Of a stretch of DNA of 64,000 nucleotides, positions 19,300-27,492 are shown piece by piece. A model generated the notes under the pieces. That model did no database searches, had not been told where the DNA came from, and saw nothing but the letters and a program-made list of their open reading frames with translations. Origin of the DNA: JBELMB01 sp042088665. Its GTDB lineage: Bacteria > Pseudomonadota > Alphaproteobacteria > Rhodobacterales > Rhodobacteraceae. Where the stretch lies: NCBI GenBank assembly GCA_042088665.1, contig JBELMB010000006.1:7536-71535 (forward strand), in the 5' to 3' direction. Each line of letters starts with the position of its first letter. Position 1 is the first letter of the stretch. Made by a program: the position numbers and the translations under genes.

Positions 19300-20062
19300 T
19301 TTTACAGGTCAGAGTGTTGTCATCACCGGCGGGAACATGGGTCTTGGCGCTGGCGTCGCAAGGGGGTTTCTGGCCGCGGGGGCCGATCTGACGATCGTTG
19401 GAATTGAACCGGACGTTGCCGATGTCGCGGCAAGATGGTCAGACGAGGTCGGACGCCCTGTCACCGGACTGACCTGCGATATTGCAAGGCTGGAGGAGGT
19501 GGCGGAAATGGCCGGTCGGATCGGTCAGACCGATGTTCTGGTCAACAATGCCGGGCTGGAGCTGATCACACCGATCTCTGACCCGGACCCGCAGGTCGAT
19601 GCGACCTTTCGGAGGATCACGGAGATCAACGTGATCGGCACGTTCAGCGTGATCCGCGCGCTCTTGCCCAAACTCCGGAACGGGGGGCGGATCGTGAACA
19701 CCGCTTCCATGTGGGGCAAGACGGCCGTGGCAGAATTTTCCGCCTATTGCGCGTCCAAACACGCCGTCATTGGGCTGACCCGCAGCCTTGCGCAGGAATT
19801 GGCGCCCCGGCAGATCTCTGTCAATGCGGTGTGCCCGGGGTGGGTGCGCACCGATGCCTCGATGCGGTCATTGACGGCCATGTCGGTGCAATCGGGGCGG
19901 TCCGAGGCGGATCTGCTGGCCGAGATTACCGGCGCGCAGGCGCTGCCGGGATTGATGGAGCCGCCGGACATGGCGGAGATGTACATGTTCCTGGCGTCAT
20001 CCGCGGCGCGCAACATCACCGGTCAGTCCTTTACCATCGACCGAGGGGAGTTGATGCAATGA
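19289..20062 (+). CDS. Short-chain dehydrogenase/reductase family oxidoreductase
   Basis: The 257-residue classical SDR has the cofactor motif VITGGNMGLGAGVARG, NNAG in VLVNNAGLEL, the catalytic serine in NTASMWG and YCASKHAVIGL (Tyr-xxx-Lys). It probably oxidises an alcohol or reduces a ketone formed in the pathway of this operon. The start overlaps the ABC ATPase gene and the end overlaps the next SDR (ATGCAATGA region), so both SDRs are translated together. Substrate not deducible. Confidence 0.87.
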   Translation: MPYDFTGQSVVITGGNMGLGAGVARGFLAAGADLTIVGIEPDVADVAARWSDEVGRPVTGLTCDIARLEEVAEMAGRIGQTDVLVNNAGLELITPISDPDPQVDATFRRITEINVIGTFSVIRALLPKLRNGGRIVNTASMWGKTAVAEFSAYCASKHAVIGLTRSLAQELAPRQISVNAVCPGWVRTDASMRSLTAMSVQSGRSEADLLAEITGAQALPGLMEPPDMAEMYMFLASSAARNITGQSFTIDRGELMQ

Positions 20063-20769
20063 CCCTTGCCGGACAGCGCGCACTGGTCACCGGGGCCGCC
20101 AGCGGCATTGGGCGCGCATCGGCCGTGGCCTTGGCCGAGGCCGGTGCCTTTGTGATCTGCGCCGATATTGCCGAGACTTCGGCAACCGCATCGGAGGTCG
20201 GCGGCGAGGCCGCGCATGTCGATGTCGCCGATCCGGCATCGGTCATGCAACTCTTCGCCAGCGCGGGGCCGCTGGACGTGGTGGTCAATGCGGCAGGCAT
20301 CCTGATCGAAAGCCCGACGCTTGACATGTCGCCAGAGGCGTTTGACCGCCAGATGGATGTGAACCTCAAGGGGTCGTTTCTGGTCGGACAGGCCGCCCTG
20401 AAAACGCTGAACGCAAAAGGCGCAGGCCGCCTGATCCTGATCGCGTCAGAGCTTGGCTATCTTGGGCGTGAAAACTTTGCGGCCTACTGCGCGTCAAAGG
20501 CCGGGGTGATCGCCTTGGCGCGGTCCTTTGCGCGGGAGTTCGCGCCTGATATCCTCGTCAATGCCGTCGCGCCGGGACCCACGGACACGCCGATGCTTGC
20601 GCCCGAGACGATGTCGCAAGAAGCGCTCGCACTCGATATGGCCAATCCCATGGGGCGCATCGGACGTCCCGAAGAAATCGCCGCGGCTGTCCTGTTCCTT
20701 GCCTCGCCCGGGGCCAGTTTCATGACCGGCCAAACCATCTGCCCCTCTGGCGGGGCCGTCATGCTGTGA
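20059..20769 (+). CDS. Short-chain dehydrogenase/reductase family oxidoreductase
   Basis: Although the frame is open from 19711, ATG 20059 overlaps the previous stop and starts a complete SDR of 236 residues: LVTGAASGIGRASAVALAEA, VVNAAGI, the serine in LIASELGYLG, and YCASKAGVIALARS (Tyr-xxx-Lys). It resembles FabG-type 3-oxoacyl reductases and sugar dehydrogenases. It is the second SDR in tandem and shares the YCASK pattern with its neighbour, but the two differ enough not to be a fresh duplication. The role is probably a second oxidation step in the same pathway. Confidence 0.87.
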   Translation: MTLAGQRALVTGAASGIGRASAVALAEAGAFVICADIAETSATASEVGGEAAHVDVADPASVMQLFASAGPLDVVVNAAGILIESPTLDMSPEAFDRQMDVNLKGSFLVGQAALKTLNAKGAGRLILIASELGYLGRENFAAYCASKAGVIALARSFAREFAPDILVNAVAPGPTDTPMLAPETMSQEALALDMANPMGRIGRPEEIAAAVLFLASPGASFMTGQTICPSGGAVML

Positions 20770-20776
20770 GGTTGAG

Positions 20777-21718
20777 ATGATCGCAAACCCTATTCCCTGG
20801 CCCAACGGGGCAAAAGTCGCCTGCGCGATCACCTTTGACATGGACGCCGACAGCCTGATCCATATCGAAAAGGGTGCGAAAGGGCGCAACTACCTGTCGA
20901 CGATTTCGATGCTGCGCTACGGGCCGGATGTGGCGATCCCGCGCATCCTCGACGGCTACAAGCGGCACGGGCTGAAACAGACGTTCTTTATCCCGGCATG
21001 GTGCATCGAACAGCACCCGAAAGCGGTCGAGGCGATTGTCGAAGGTGGCCACGAAGTTGGCTTTCACGGCTATATCCACGAGGCTCCGAACGCCTTGCCG
21101 GTCGAAGAAGAAAAATACTGGATGCAGCGCTCCATCGAGGTGATCACATCCTTTACGGGCCAGCGACCGCGCGGCAACCGCTCTCCGCTTTACAATATGT
21201 CGGCGGACACGCCGGGGCTGCTCGCACAGGAAGGTTTCCTGTACGACAGCTCGCTCATGGGCGATGATGTGCCCTACATCCTTGCGCCTCCCGAGGGCGA
21301 GTTGGTGGAATTGCCGGTCAGCTGGGCCACCGATGACTGGCCGCCCTACGTGCATTCCATTGACCTCAACTACATGTTCCAGATCATGTCGCCTGACCGC
21401 GCGATGGAGATCTTCATGGCAGAGTTCCACGCAATGCGCCGCGCGGGCGGGGGGCTTTGGATCGGGATCTGGCATCCGTTTGTCTCTGGTCGCTTGTCGC
21501 GCTGGCAAAGGATCGAACAGATGATCGAGGAAATGCAGGCCACCGGTGACGTCTGGTTCGCCACGCTGGAAGAGATCGCCACCCATTGCCTCGCGGTCCA
21601 GGCCGCCGGTGAGGTGACCTTGCGCCGTCAGGAATTGCCCTATTACGAGGGCAGTTCGCCGCTGCCTGACCCGCTGCCATCTTCGATGCCCGGCGCAAAT
21701 GGAAAGGATGTTTCATGA
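20777..21718 (+). CDS. Polysaccharide-deacetylase-fold hydrolase (NodB-like, PuuE-like group)
   Basis: The 313-residue protein has the NodB-like metal motifs: ITFDMDAD at residues about 17-24 (two aspartates), HEVGFHGYIHE with the metal histidines near residue 95, and RGNRSPLYNMS. There is no signal peptide, so it is cytoplasmic. That fits members acting on small amides, such as uric-acid-pathway allantoinase PuuE, better than cell-wall deacetylases. It may hydrolyse an amide or N-acyl bond of the imported compound. The stop overlaps the Rieske oxygenase start (ATGA at 21715). Confidence 0.82.
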   Translation: MIANPIPWPNGAKVACAITFDMDADSLIHIEKGAKGRNYLSTISMLRYGPDVAIPRILDGYKRHGLKQTFFIPAWCIEQHPKAVEAIVEGGHEVGFHGYIHEAPNALPVEEEKYWMQRSIEVITSFTGQRPRGNRSPLYNMSADTPGLLAQEGFLYDSSLMGDDVPYILAPPEGELVELPVSWATDDWPPYVHSIDLNYMFQIMSPDRAMEIFMAEFHAMRRAGGGLWIGIWHPFVSGRLSRWQRIEQMIEEMQATGDVWFATLEEIATHCLAVQAAGEVTLRRQELPYYEGSSPLPDPLPSSMPGANGKDVS

Positions 21719-22848
21719 CCCTTCAGGATGCCTTTCCATTGCACGACTATGATCTCCCCGATGGCGTGGAGCGACACATAGAGGGCGCGCCGCAATCGGC
21801 CTACACCGATCCGGCCGTGCTGCAGGCCGAGTTGAAACAGGTTTTCGCGCAGGACTGGGTGATGGTCGGGCGCGCGGGGCAAATCCCCAACGAAGGTGAC
21901 TATTTCACTGCGATGGTCGGCATGAAGCCAGTCATCATCATGCGGCAGATGGACGGGGCCATCACGGCGATGGGCAACTTCTGCCTGCACCGCTACGCGC
22001 GCCTGCTCGATGGAACCGGCAATTCGAAACGGATTGTCTGTCCTTACCACCACTGGACCTACCAGATGTCGGGGGAATTGATCGGCGTGCCGGACCGCAA
22101 GGGCTTTGAAAAGGCCGAGATCTCTGACCGCAAGCTCGTGCAACTGTCTTGCGAAGTGGCGTTCGGTTTTGTCTTTGTTGCGCTGCAACCCGGGCTGCCC
22201 TCGGTCGCAGAGCGACTTGGTCCGCTGGGCGATTTGACCGGGCGGTTCGGGATGGACACCTACGAAGACCGCCATGTCGTTCACGAAGAGGTTTGGGAGG
22301 GCAACTGGAAGCTTCTGATCGAGAACTTTATCGAAAGCTATCACACGACCTACACGCATCCCCGGTCCATCGGGCCGACCAATCCGACCCATCTGGCCGA
22401 GTTCGGCCCTTGGGGGGATCCGGGTTTTGCCATTCATTCCAACAGCTACCGCGATGAAGATATTCCGCCGATCCACAACCCCGCATTGACCGATGAAGAA
22501 GCCAAGCGGTTCTACGTGATTTCTCTTTTTCCCAATGGCCTTGCCGCCATGGATGCGAATTTCATCTGGTGGATGGCGCTTGAACCGCTTGGCGTCGGAC
22601 GCACGAATGCGCGCTGGGGGCTAAGCTATTCGCCCCACGCGATGGCGGGGATGGAGGATCCGGAGGCCTATTGCGACACGATCCGCGAGGTGATCGAGAC
22701 GGCCACCGAAGAAGACAAGGAGATGGTGGAACGGGTCCAAAGTGGCGCCGGTTTTGGCGCAGACACCCCAGGATTGCTGCATGCCCCGCTTGAGCTGAAC
22801 ATCAAGGAGTTCAACGACTACCTCGCCCGCCGGATGGGTCAGACCTGA
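21715..22848 (+). CDS. Rieske non-heme iron oxygenase, alpha subunit
   Basis: The 377-residue oxygenase has a Rieske [2Fe-2S] domain with Cys-x-His in FCLHRYARL and Cys-x2-His in CPYHHWTY. A catalytic domain follows, where NWKLLIENFIESYHTTYTHP supplies the two iron-binding histidines. It resembles the glycine-betaine/carnitine demethylase or monooxygenase type (GbcA/CntA-like) and aromatic ring dioxygenases. No reductase or ferredoxin gene is adjacent, so electrons must come from elsewhere. It is the last gene of the ABC-SDR operon; a GC hairpin starts at its stop codon. Confidence 0.87.
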   Translation: MTLQDAFPLHDYDLPDGVERHIEGAPQSAYTDPAVLQAELKQVFAQDWVMVGRAGQIPNEGDYFTAMVGMKPVIIMRQMDGAITAMGNFCLHRYARLLDGTGNSKRIVCPYHHWTYQMSGELIGVPDRKGFEKAEISDRKLVQLSCEVAFGFVFVALQPGLPSVAERLGPLGDLTGRFGMDTYEDRHVVHEEVWEGNWKLLIENFIESYHTTYTHPRSIGPTNPTHLAEFGPWGDPGFAIHSNSYRDEDIPPIHNPALTDEEAKRFYVISLFPNGLAAMDANFIWWMALEPLGVGRTNARWGLSYSPHAMAGMEDPEAYCDTIREVIETATEEDKEMVERVQSGAGFGADTPGLLHAPLELNIKEFNDYLARRMGQT

Positions 22849-22867
22849 GCGCAGGCAGGCTGCGCTC
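22847..22867 (+). terminator. GC-rich hairpin at end of Rieske operon
   Basis: GAGCGCAG (22847-22854) pairs perfectly with CTGCGCTC (22860-22867) around a five-base loop, beginning within the Rieske gene stop. There is no T-run, so termination is only likely, not certain. Confidence 0.45.
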
Positions 22868-23321
22868 GACGCCCGCATTTGCCGATGCCCGGGCTTGTGT
22901 CAGCAGACCGCAGTGACGGCGCGATCGGGGGGATGGGCTTTGGGCCCATGTCCCCCCGAATGGCCAAGCGTCGTGGCGCGATTGATCGCCCCGCCCGTTG
23001 TCGTCATTTCGCGATGGATCGTTTTGGGCGCGCAGGTATTGGCATTTGGTTTATGTCCTAGAGCTACCATTCGTGCAGATCGCAGCGAAATCCGGCTTGG
23101 AGCCCAATTTGACCGATGCTGCACATTCAACGAACGGCACCTTCACTGTGAAGGTAAACAAATCGACGGTGGCGTTTGGTATCGAGATGATGTGGCACTC
23201 CGCCGATGAGAACATATGCATTCTTACCCAGAAATCAGTTTCTAAACGTGCTGGTTAAAGCACCTCAAGGCGCCCACGTGTTAGGTTGGCCGTGGGCAAG
23301 CAGCGAAAAAAGCGCCTAAAA
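22849..23321 (+). other. Intergenic region entering a lower-GC island
   Basis: About 470 bases without a recognisable gene. Base composition falls noticeably towards the right, marking the left edge of the island that carries the DMSP lyase gene. No insertion-sequence ends or integrase were recognised. Confidence 0.4.
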
Positions 23322-23990
23322 TTACGTGGGCAGTCCATTGTAAGAATAGTGTTCGGTGGAGAGGTCACCAACCCAAGCGTATACGGACATAAAAGCGTCC
23401 TCTTTGGTCAGAGTTGCGTGTGGAAGGAAAGAGGCGTGATGCGATCTGTCGCCAACGCCTGCGCTCTGATAACCCTCATCCCCTCGACGCCAAAAACACA
23501 TACCAGCAAGCATAATGTAGATCTCTTCTGCCGGATGAGTGCGAATTCCATATTCGGAGTTTGGCAGCATCCCATAAAGACCCAGCCGGACAATATCCGA
23601 CTTCACCAAGCCATCAGGCCCTAACAATTCGACATGTGCCTTAAAATGGCTGTGCTTTTTGTAGAGTTCACTTTTTGAGGTCTCGGGCGGCGCCCAATTG
23701 AAAGGCATGTTGAGTACATCTGCACAAATTGGATGCGCCTTATCCGACCTCATAACCACGGCTATATCCTCCGATATCGCTCTTGGTTCACTTACTCCTT
23801 GTGCGAGCATGGATTTCGCTGACAATTCTTGAGAGGCGATCTTTTCAATTTCTAAGTTGCCATCGAAGACTGTTGCAAGGTCCAAGAATAGCCTTTTTAG
23901 GCTGATCGATTGCATTGCTTGAGCCGGCATCTCAAAAACCTCATATGCTGCATGGAACGACCGAAACACGTCGATTGTTTCATGCCACAT
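23322..23990 (-). CDS. dddQ: DMSP lyase, DddQ-type cupin
   Basis: The 222-residue protein ends with a cupin domain whose motifs match DddQ-family dimethylsulfoniopropionate lyases. RTHPAEEIYIMLAG supplies His152, Glu156 and Tyr158. SHHASFLPHATLT supplies His191. The C-terminus reads SVYAWVGDLSTEHYSYNG. In the family these His/Glu/Tyr/His residues bind the metal and the Tyr acts as base; the products are dimethyl sulfide and acrylate. There is no signal peptide. Composition is about 47% GC in sampled stretches, far below neighbouring genes, and an IS3 remnant lies nearby. Both suggest horizontal acquisition. A related cupin lyase (DddL, DddW or DddK) is less likely because of the N-terminal extension and motif spacing. 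Confidence 0.78.
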   Translation of the reverse strand: MWHETIDVFRSFHAAYEVFEMPAQAMQSISLKRLFLDLATVFDGNLEIEKIASQELSAKSMLAQGVSEPRAISEDIAVVMRSDKAHPICADVLNMPFNWAPPETSKSELYKKHSHFKAHVELLGPDGLVKSDIVRLGLYGMLPNSEYGIRTHPAEEIYIMLAGMCFWRRGDEGYQSAGVGDRSHHASFLPHATLTKEDAFMSVYAWVGDLSTEHYSYNGLPT

Positions 23991-24560
23991 GGCGTGGCTC
24001 TAGCTTCAAAATGACCAGAATCTATCTCAACGACGACCAAGTTGGGCAGGCACACATGGACTTCTCATGGCTCACAGTAATTTTCGAGTCATGTCTTTCG
24101 CGCCCCAAAGGGAGAAAAGGTATTCGACGTGTTTGCCTCACTGCAACGCATACCGGGATTCTCTGTCGGGCTTAGTCGTGCCTTGAAACCCGGCGCATTG
24201 CACCGGCGAAGCGGATAGCGGTCATTGGTGCAAACGCAGCGAATTCACACTTTGTCCGGCAACGCAGACAATGACCTACTGATAATCGAAGGTCTGCTGT
24301 TCTGCCCATCTTGACGAAAACCCATAGGTTTGTACCAGCAGTTGAAACGACCCTGGTTGCCGCTGACGTGCCCCCCCAAATACCGGACCATTCAAGAGAA
24401 GATTTTGTTCTCGTCCCGTTCAAGGCAACATGGAGATCGAAGAATACGCAAGTCACGTTTCACATAGGAGCAGATCGATCCACTGCCCGGCAGGGTATCT
24501 TCAACGGAAATGTCCCGAGAGGGGCATGTTGCATGCCAAGCTGGTGCGTGAGGGCTTCTA
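23991..24560 (+). other. Intergenic region in low-GC island
   Basis: About 570 bases upstream of the dddQ-like gene with no recognisable coding sequence. It should contain the minus-strand promoter for that gene. Several short frames on both strands lack family resemblance. Confidence 0.35.
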
Positions 24561-24960
24561 GGTGACCGTCAAGGTCGTCGAACGCATTAACCGTGAAGAA
24601 CGGCTGTGGCTGCGCTGCACAAACCGCAAGAGGATTCCCAAGGAAGGCCGTGAAGATGGCTAACACCCGATTGCCGCCAACCAATGCCCCCTCGCGGCAG
24701 ATTTGGCATGGCCAATTCGCTTGCCGGGCAATGGGATCTTTGGATTTTATCAGTGACGCCTTGGCGAATGGACGCACGTTCAGAGTGGCGAAGCTCAAGG
24801 AACGAGCGGTTGGAATGCCAGCGCTCCAAGAGACAGTGGCGCGTGCACCCGCGCGTGTCCTGCCATCGAGGTGGATTTCTCACTGCCCGGCGAGCGGGTC
24901 GTGGAATTGCTGAACCGGGTTGCGCGCGAGCGGGGTGCCCTGACATCCTGTCGTCCCTCT
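24561..24960 (+). pseudogene. IS3-family transposase (orfB) remnant
   Basis: In changing plus-strand frames this stretch gives pieces of an IS3-type DDE transposase in the correct order: VVERINREERLWLRCTNRKR, then GSLDFISDALANGRTFRV, then AIEVDFSLPGERVVELLNRV and ARERG. The short part between the second and third pieces is replaced by unrelated sequence, and the C-terminal catalytic end is missing. Terminal inverted repeats were not identified. It is a dead fragment beside the dddQ-like gene and the end of the E2 gene. Confidence 0.65.
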
Positions 24961-25116
24961 CGCGACATTGCTGCGCAATGCCCTGCCGGGCATTCGAAAA
25001 GGAGCGTTCGGGCGGCGAGCCCTTTTTCGCAACTCGAACTGACGCTTGGAAGGCGATTGAACACTTGCAGAGTGAGATATGGCAAGGCGATTGGTCGAAA
25101 CACCGGTTTGGCGTGT

Positions 25117-26043
25117 TCATCCGAAAAGCAGATCGTCGGGATCCGCGACAAGGCCACAGTACCGAGTGAGAAAACGCGCCGCGTCGGCGCCATTGATGAC
25201 CCTGTGATCATAGCTCAAATCAAGGGGAACCATGGGGGCTGGAACGAAGCTGTCTCCGTTCCAGCGCGGGCGAATTTCAGTGCGGGTCATGCCCAGAATG
25301 GCAACCTCGGGCGGGTTGACGATGGGCGTGAAGGCTTCGCCGCCGATGCCGCCCAGATTGGTGATTGTCATCGAAGCGCCGCCCATGTGATCTGCGCGAA
25401 GCTTGCGCACACGGGCCCGTTCCGCCAAATCGCGGAGCGTTGCGGAAATCTCGGGGATGCGCAGGCGACCGGCATGGCGGATCACCGGAACGGTCAGGCC
25501 GTAGGGTGTGTCCACTGCGATTCCAATGTGGATATACTGCTTCAGGATCAGGCTGTTGCCATCAGCGGAGAGCGACGCATTGAACCGCGGAAACTCGGTC
25601 AGGCAGCGGGCAAGCACGGCAACATGGAAGGCCAGCGCCGTGATAGCCTTGCCTTCGGCCTTTAACGCGGCGCGCGTCGCCTCCAGCCGCGTGACATCGG
25701 CGCTGTCATGGTGCGTGACCGCCGGTATCAACTGCTGCGCGGCGGTCAGGTTGGCACTGGCGAGTTTTGCGGGGCGGCTGAGAGGTTCATGTGTGACGGG
25801 TCCCCATTGGCTGTGATCCACGTCCCAGTATTGGTTTGCTCCGGCTGTTGCAGGCCCGGCTGTTGCAGGCCCGGCTGTTGCAGGCCCGGCTGTTGCTGAT
25901 CCGGCGGTTGCAGACCTGCCGGTTTGTCCCAACACATCCTCGCGCCCGATGGTTTGCCGCCCCAGTTGCGCCGCAAGCGCATCAATGTCGACGCCCATGT
26001 CGGCGGCAAGCTTGCGGACCGAGGGGCTGGCGATGGTGGTCAT
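25117..26043 (-). CDS. Dihydrolipoamide acyltransferase, catalytic (E2) protein without lipoyl domain
   Basis: The 308-residue protein begins with a peripheral-subunit-binding domain (SPSVRKLAADMGVDIDALAA, residues 6-25). A flexible Ala/Pro/Gly/Thr linker built from a 15-bp tandem repeat follows, then a complete acyltransferase core ending SYDHRVINGADAARFL, with the catalytic histidine in HRVING. A lipoyl domain is absent; it is supplied by a separate gene two positions upstream. It should form the core of a 2-oxo-acid or acetoin dehydrogenase complex with the E1alpha and E1beta encoded upstream. ATG 26043 follows the aldehyde dehydrogenase stop by three bases. Confidence 0.85.
   Translation of the reverse strand: MTTIASPSVRKLAADMGVDIDALAAQLGRQTIGREDVLGQTGRSATAGSATAGPATAGPATAGPATAGANQYWDVDHSQWGPVTHEPLSRPAKLASANLTAAQQLIPAVTHHDSADVTRLEATRAALKAEGKAITALAFHVAVLARCLTEFPRFNASLSADGNSLILKQYIHIGIAVDTPYGLTVPVIRHAGRLRIPEISATLRDLAERARVRKLRADHMGGASMTITNLGGIGGEAFTPIVNPPEVAILGMTRTEIRPRWNGDSFVPAPMVPLDLSYDHRVINGADAARFLTRYCGLVADPDDLLFG
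25843..25917 (-). repeat. 15-bp tandem repeat encoding the E2 linker
   Basis: Five 15-base units start at 25843; three are identical (GGCTGTTGCAGGCCC) and two are diverged. On the coding minus strand they encode a TAGPA repeat in the interdomain linker of the E2 protein. In-frame unit length allows expansion and contraction without breaking the protein. Confidence 0.92.
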
Positions 26044-26046
26044 GTC

Positions 26047-27483
26047 CTACCACTCGGTCGAGATGTACTGGGTTTCCTGAAACTCGAGGAGACCTTCCTT
26101 GCCACCTTCGCGGCCCAGACCAGAGTGTTTGACCCCACCAAAAGGCGCGGAGGGGTCCGAAACAAGCCCGCGGTTCAAGCCAATCATGCCAAAGTCCAGC
26201 TGCTCGGACAGGGCCATGCCATGTCGCATGTCGCCGGTGTAAAGATAGGCCACCAGCCCGTATTCGGTGTCGTTGGCGCGCGCGATGATGTCATCGCCAT
26301 CACCAAAGGTCTGGATGGCCGCGACGGGGCCGAATATCTCGTCGCGCAGGCAATCCGCGGTGTCAGGCACCCGGGTCAGAACGGTCGGCGGGTAAAAGAA
26401 GCCTTTGCCGTTCGGTCGGACACCGCCAAGGGCCAGTTGGGCGCCCTTGGTCACCGCGTCGCGCACGAAGTGGTCCACCTTGTCGCGGGTTTCAGCATTG
26501 ACCAGCGGGCCGACGTCGATGCCGGGCTCAACGCCGTTGCCCATCTTCAAGGCGGCCATCCTGGCGGTGAAGCTCTCCACGAAGGCGGTCTCTACATCCT
26601 CGTGCACATAGATGCGGTTTGCGGCGGTGCAGGCTTCGCCGAGGTTGCGCATCTTGGCGACCATCAGCCCGTCGGCGGCGGCCTCGATATCGGCGTCCTT
26701 GCACACGATGAACGGCGCGTTGCCCCCCAATTCCATCGCCGGTTTGACCACATTGTCGGCGGCGGCATGTAAAAGTTTGCGTCCAACCTCGGTTGACCCG
26801 GTAAAGCTGATGACGCGCACGCGGGGATCGGCCAGCATCGCGCCGACAACTGCGCCCGAAGATCTGGACGGCAGCACGTTGACCACACCGGGCGGCACGC
26901 CCGCCTGTTCCAGAATATCCGCCAGTGCGAGCATGGTCAGCGGAGTCTCTGACGCCGGTTTCAGGATCACCGGACAGCCAGCGGCCAGCGCCGGACCAAT
27001 CTTGCGTGTGCCCATGGCCGCGGGATAATTCCACGGCGTCACCAGGACCGATATTCCTGCCGGTTTCTGGTGAACCAGCACGCGTGCGCCCGTTGCGGGG
27101 GCCACGCCCATGTGACCCTCTGAGCGAACGGCTTCTTCGGCATACCAGCGGAAGAACTCTGCCGCATACTTGGCCTCGCCCATGGCGTCAGACCCGGCTT
27201 TGCCATTCTCCAGCGTGATGAGGCGCGCGATGTCGTCGATCTGATCGTTGAAGATCTCGAAGGCGCGGCGCAGAATGTCCCCTCTTTCGCGCGGGGGTCT
27301 GGCGGCCCATGGGGCAAAGGCGGCCTCTGCCGCGTCAAGGCAGGCCATGGCGTCTTCGACGGTCCCGGAGGCGACGTCTGCCAGTGCGGTTTCATCGGCA
27401 GGGTTCAACACCTTGAACGTTGCTCCATCCGAGGCGTCCCGCCATGCTCCGCCGATGTAAAGTTTGTTGAAGACGTCAGTCAT
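26047..27483 (-). CDS. Aldehyde dehydrogenase, succinate-semialdehyde dehydrogenase-like
   Basis: The 478-residue NAD(P)-dependent aldehyde dehydrogenase has VTPWNYPAAM, the cofactor motif FTGSTEVGRKL, the glutamate in MELGGNAPFIV, and the nucleophile Cys285 in GEACTAANR. Overall pattern and length are those of GabD-type semialdehyde dehydrogenases. It lies between the lipoyl-domain gene and the E2 catalytic gene, with gaps of nine and three bases, so it is made together with the complex. It may oxidise the aldehyde partner product of the pathway. Exact substrate unknown. Confidence 0.88.
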   Translation of the reverse strand: MTDVFNKLYIGGAWRDASDGATFKVLNPADETALADVASGTVEDAMACLDAAEAAFAPWAARPPRERGDILRRAFEIFNDQIDDIARLITLENGKAGSDAMGEAKYAAEFFRWYAEEAVRSEGHMGVAPATGARVLVHQKPAGISVLVTPWNYPAAMGTRKIGPALAAGCPVILKPASETPLTMLALADILEQAGVPPGVVNVLPSRSSGAVVGAMLADPRVRVISFTGSTEVGRKLLHAAADNVVKPAMELGGNAPFIVCKDADIEAAADGLMVAKMRNLGEACTAANRIYVHEDVETAFVESFTARMAALKMGNGVEPGIDVGPLVNAETRDKVDHFVRDAVTKGAQLALGGVRPNGKGFFYPPTVLTRVPDTADCLRDEIFGPVAAIQTFGDGDDIIARANDTEYGLVAYLYTGDMRHGMALSEQLDFGMIGLNRGLVSDPSAPFGGVKHSGLGREGGKEGLLEFQETQYISTEW

Positions 27484-27492
27484 ATCCAGACC

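Noticed and set aside
22849..25116. Low-GC region as a complete genomic island or integrative element
   Set aside because: No integrase, attachment repeats or tRNA target were seen; only composition and one IS3 fragment support transfer.
25117..26043. E2 active site changed from Asp to Asn (HRVING)
   Set aside because: Asn at this position is found in many functional acyltransferases, so it is not evidence of inactivation.
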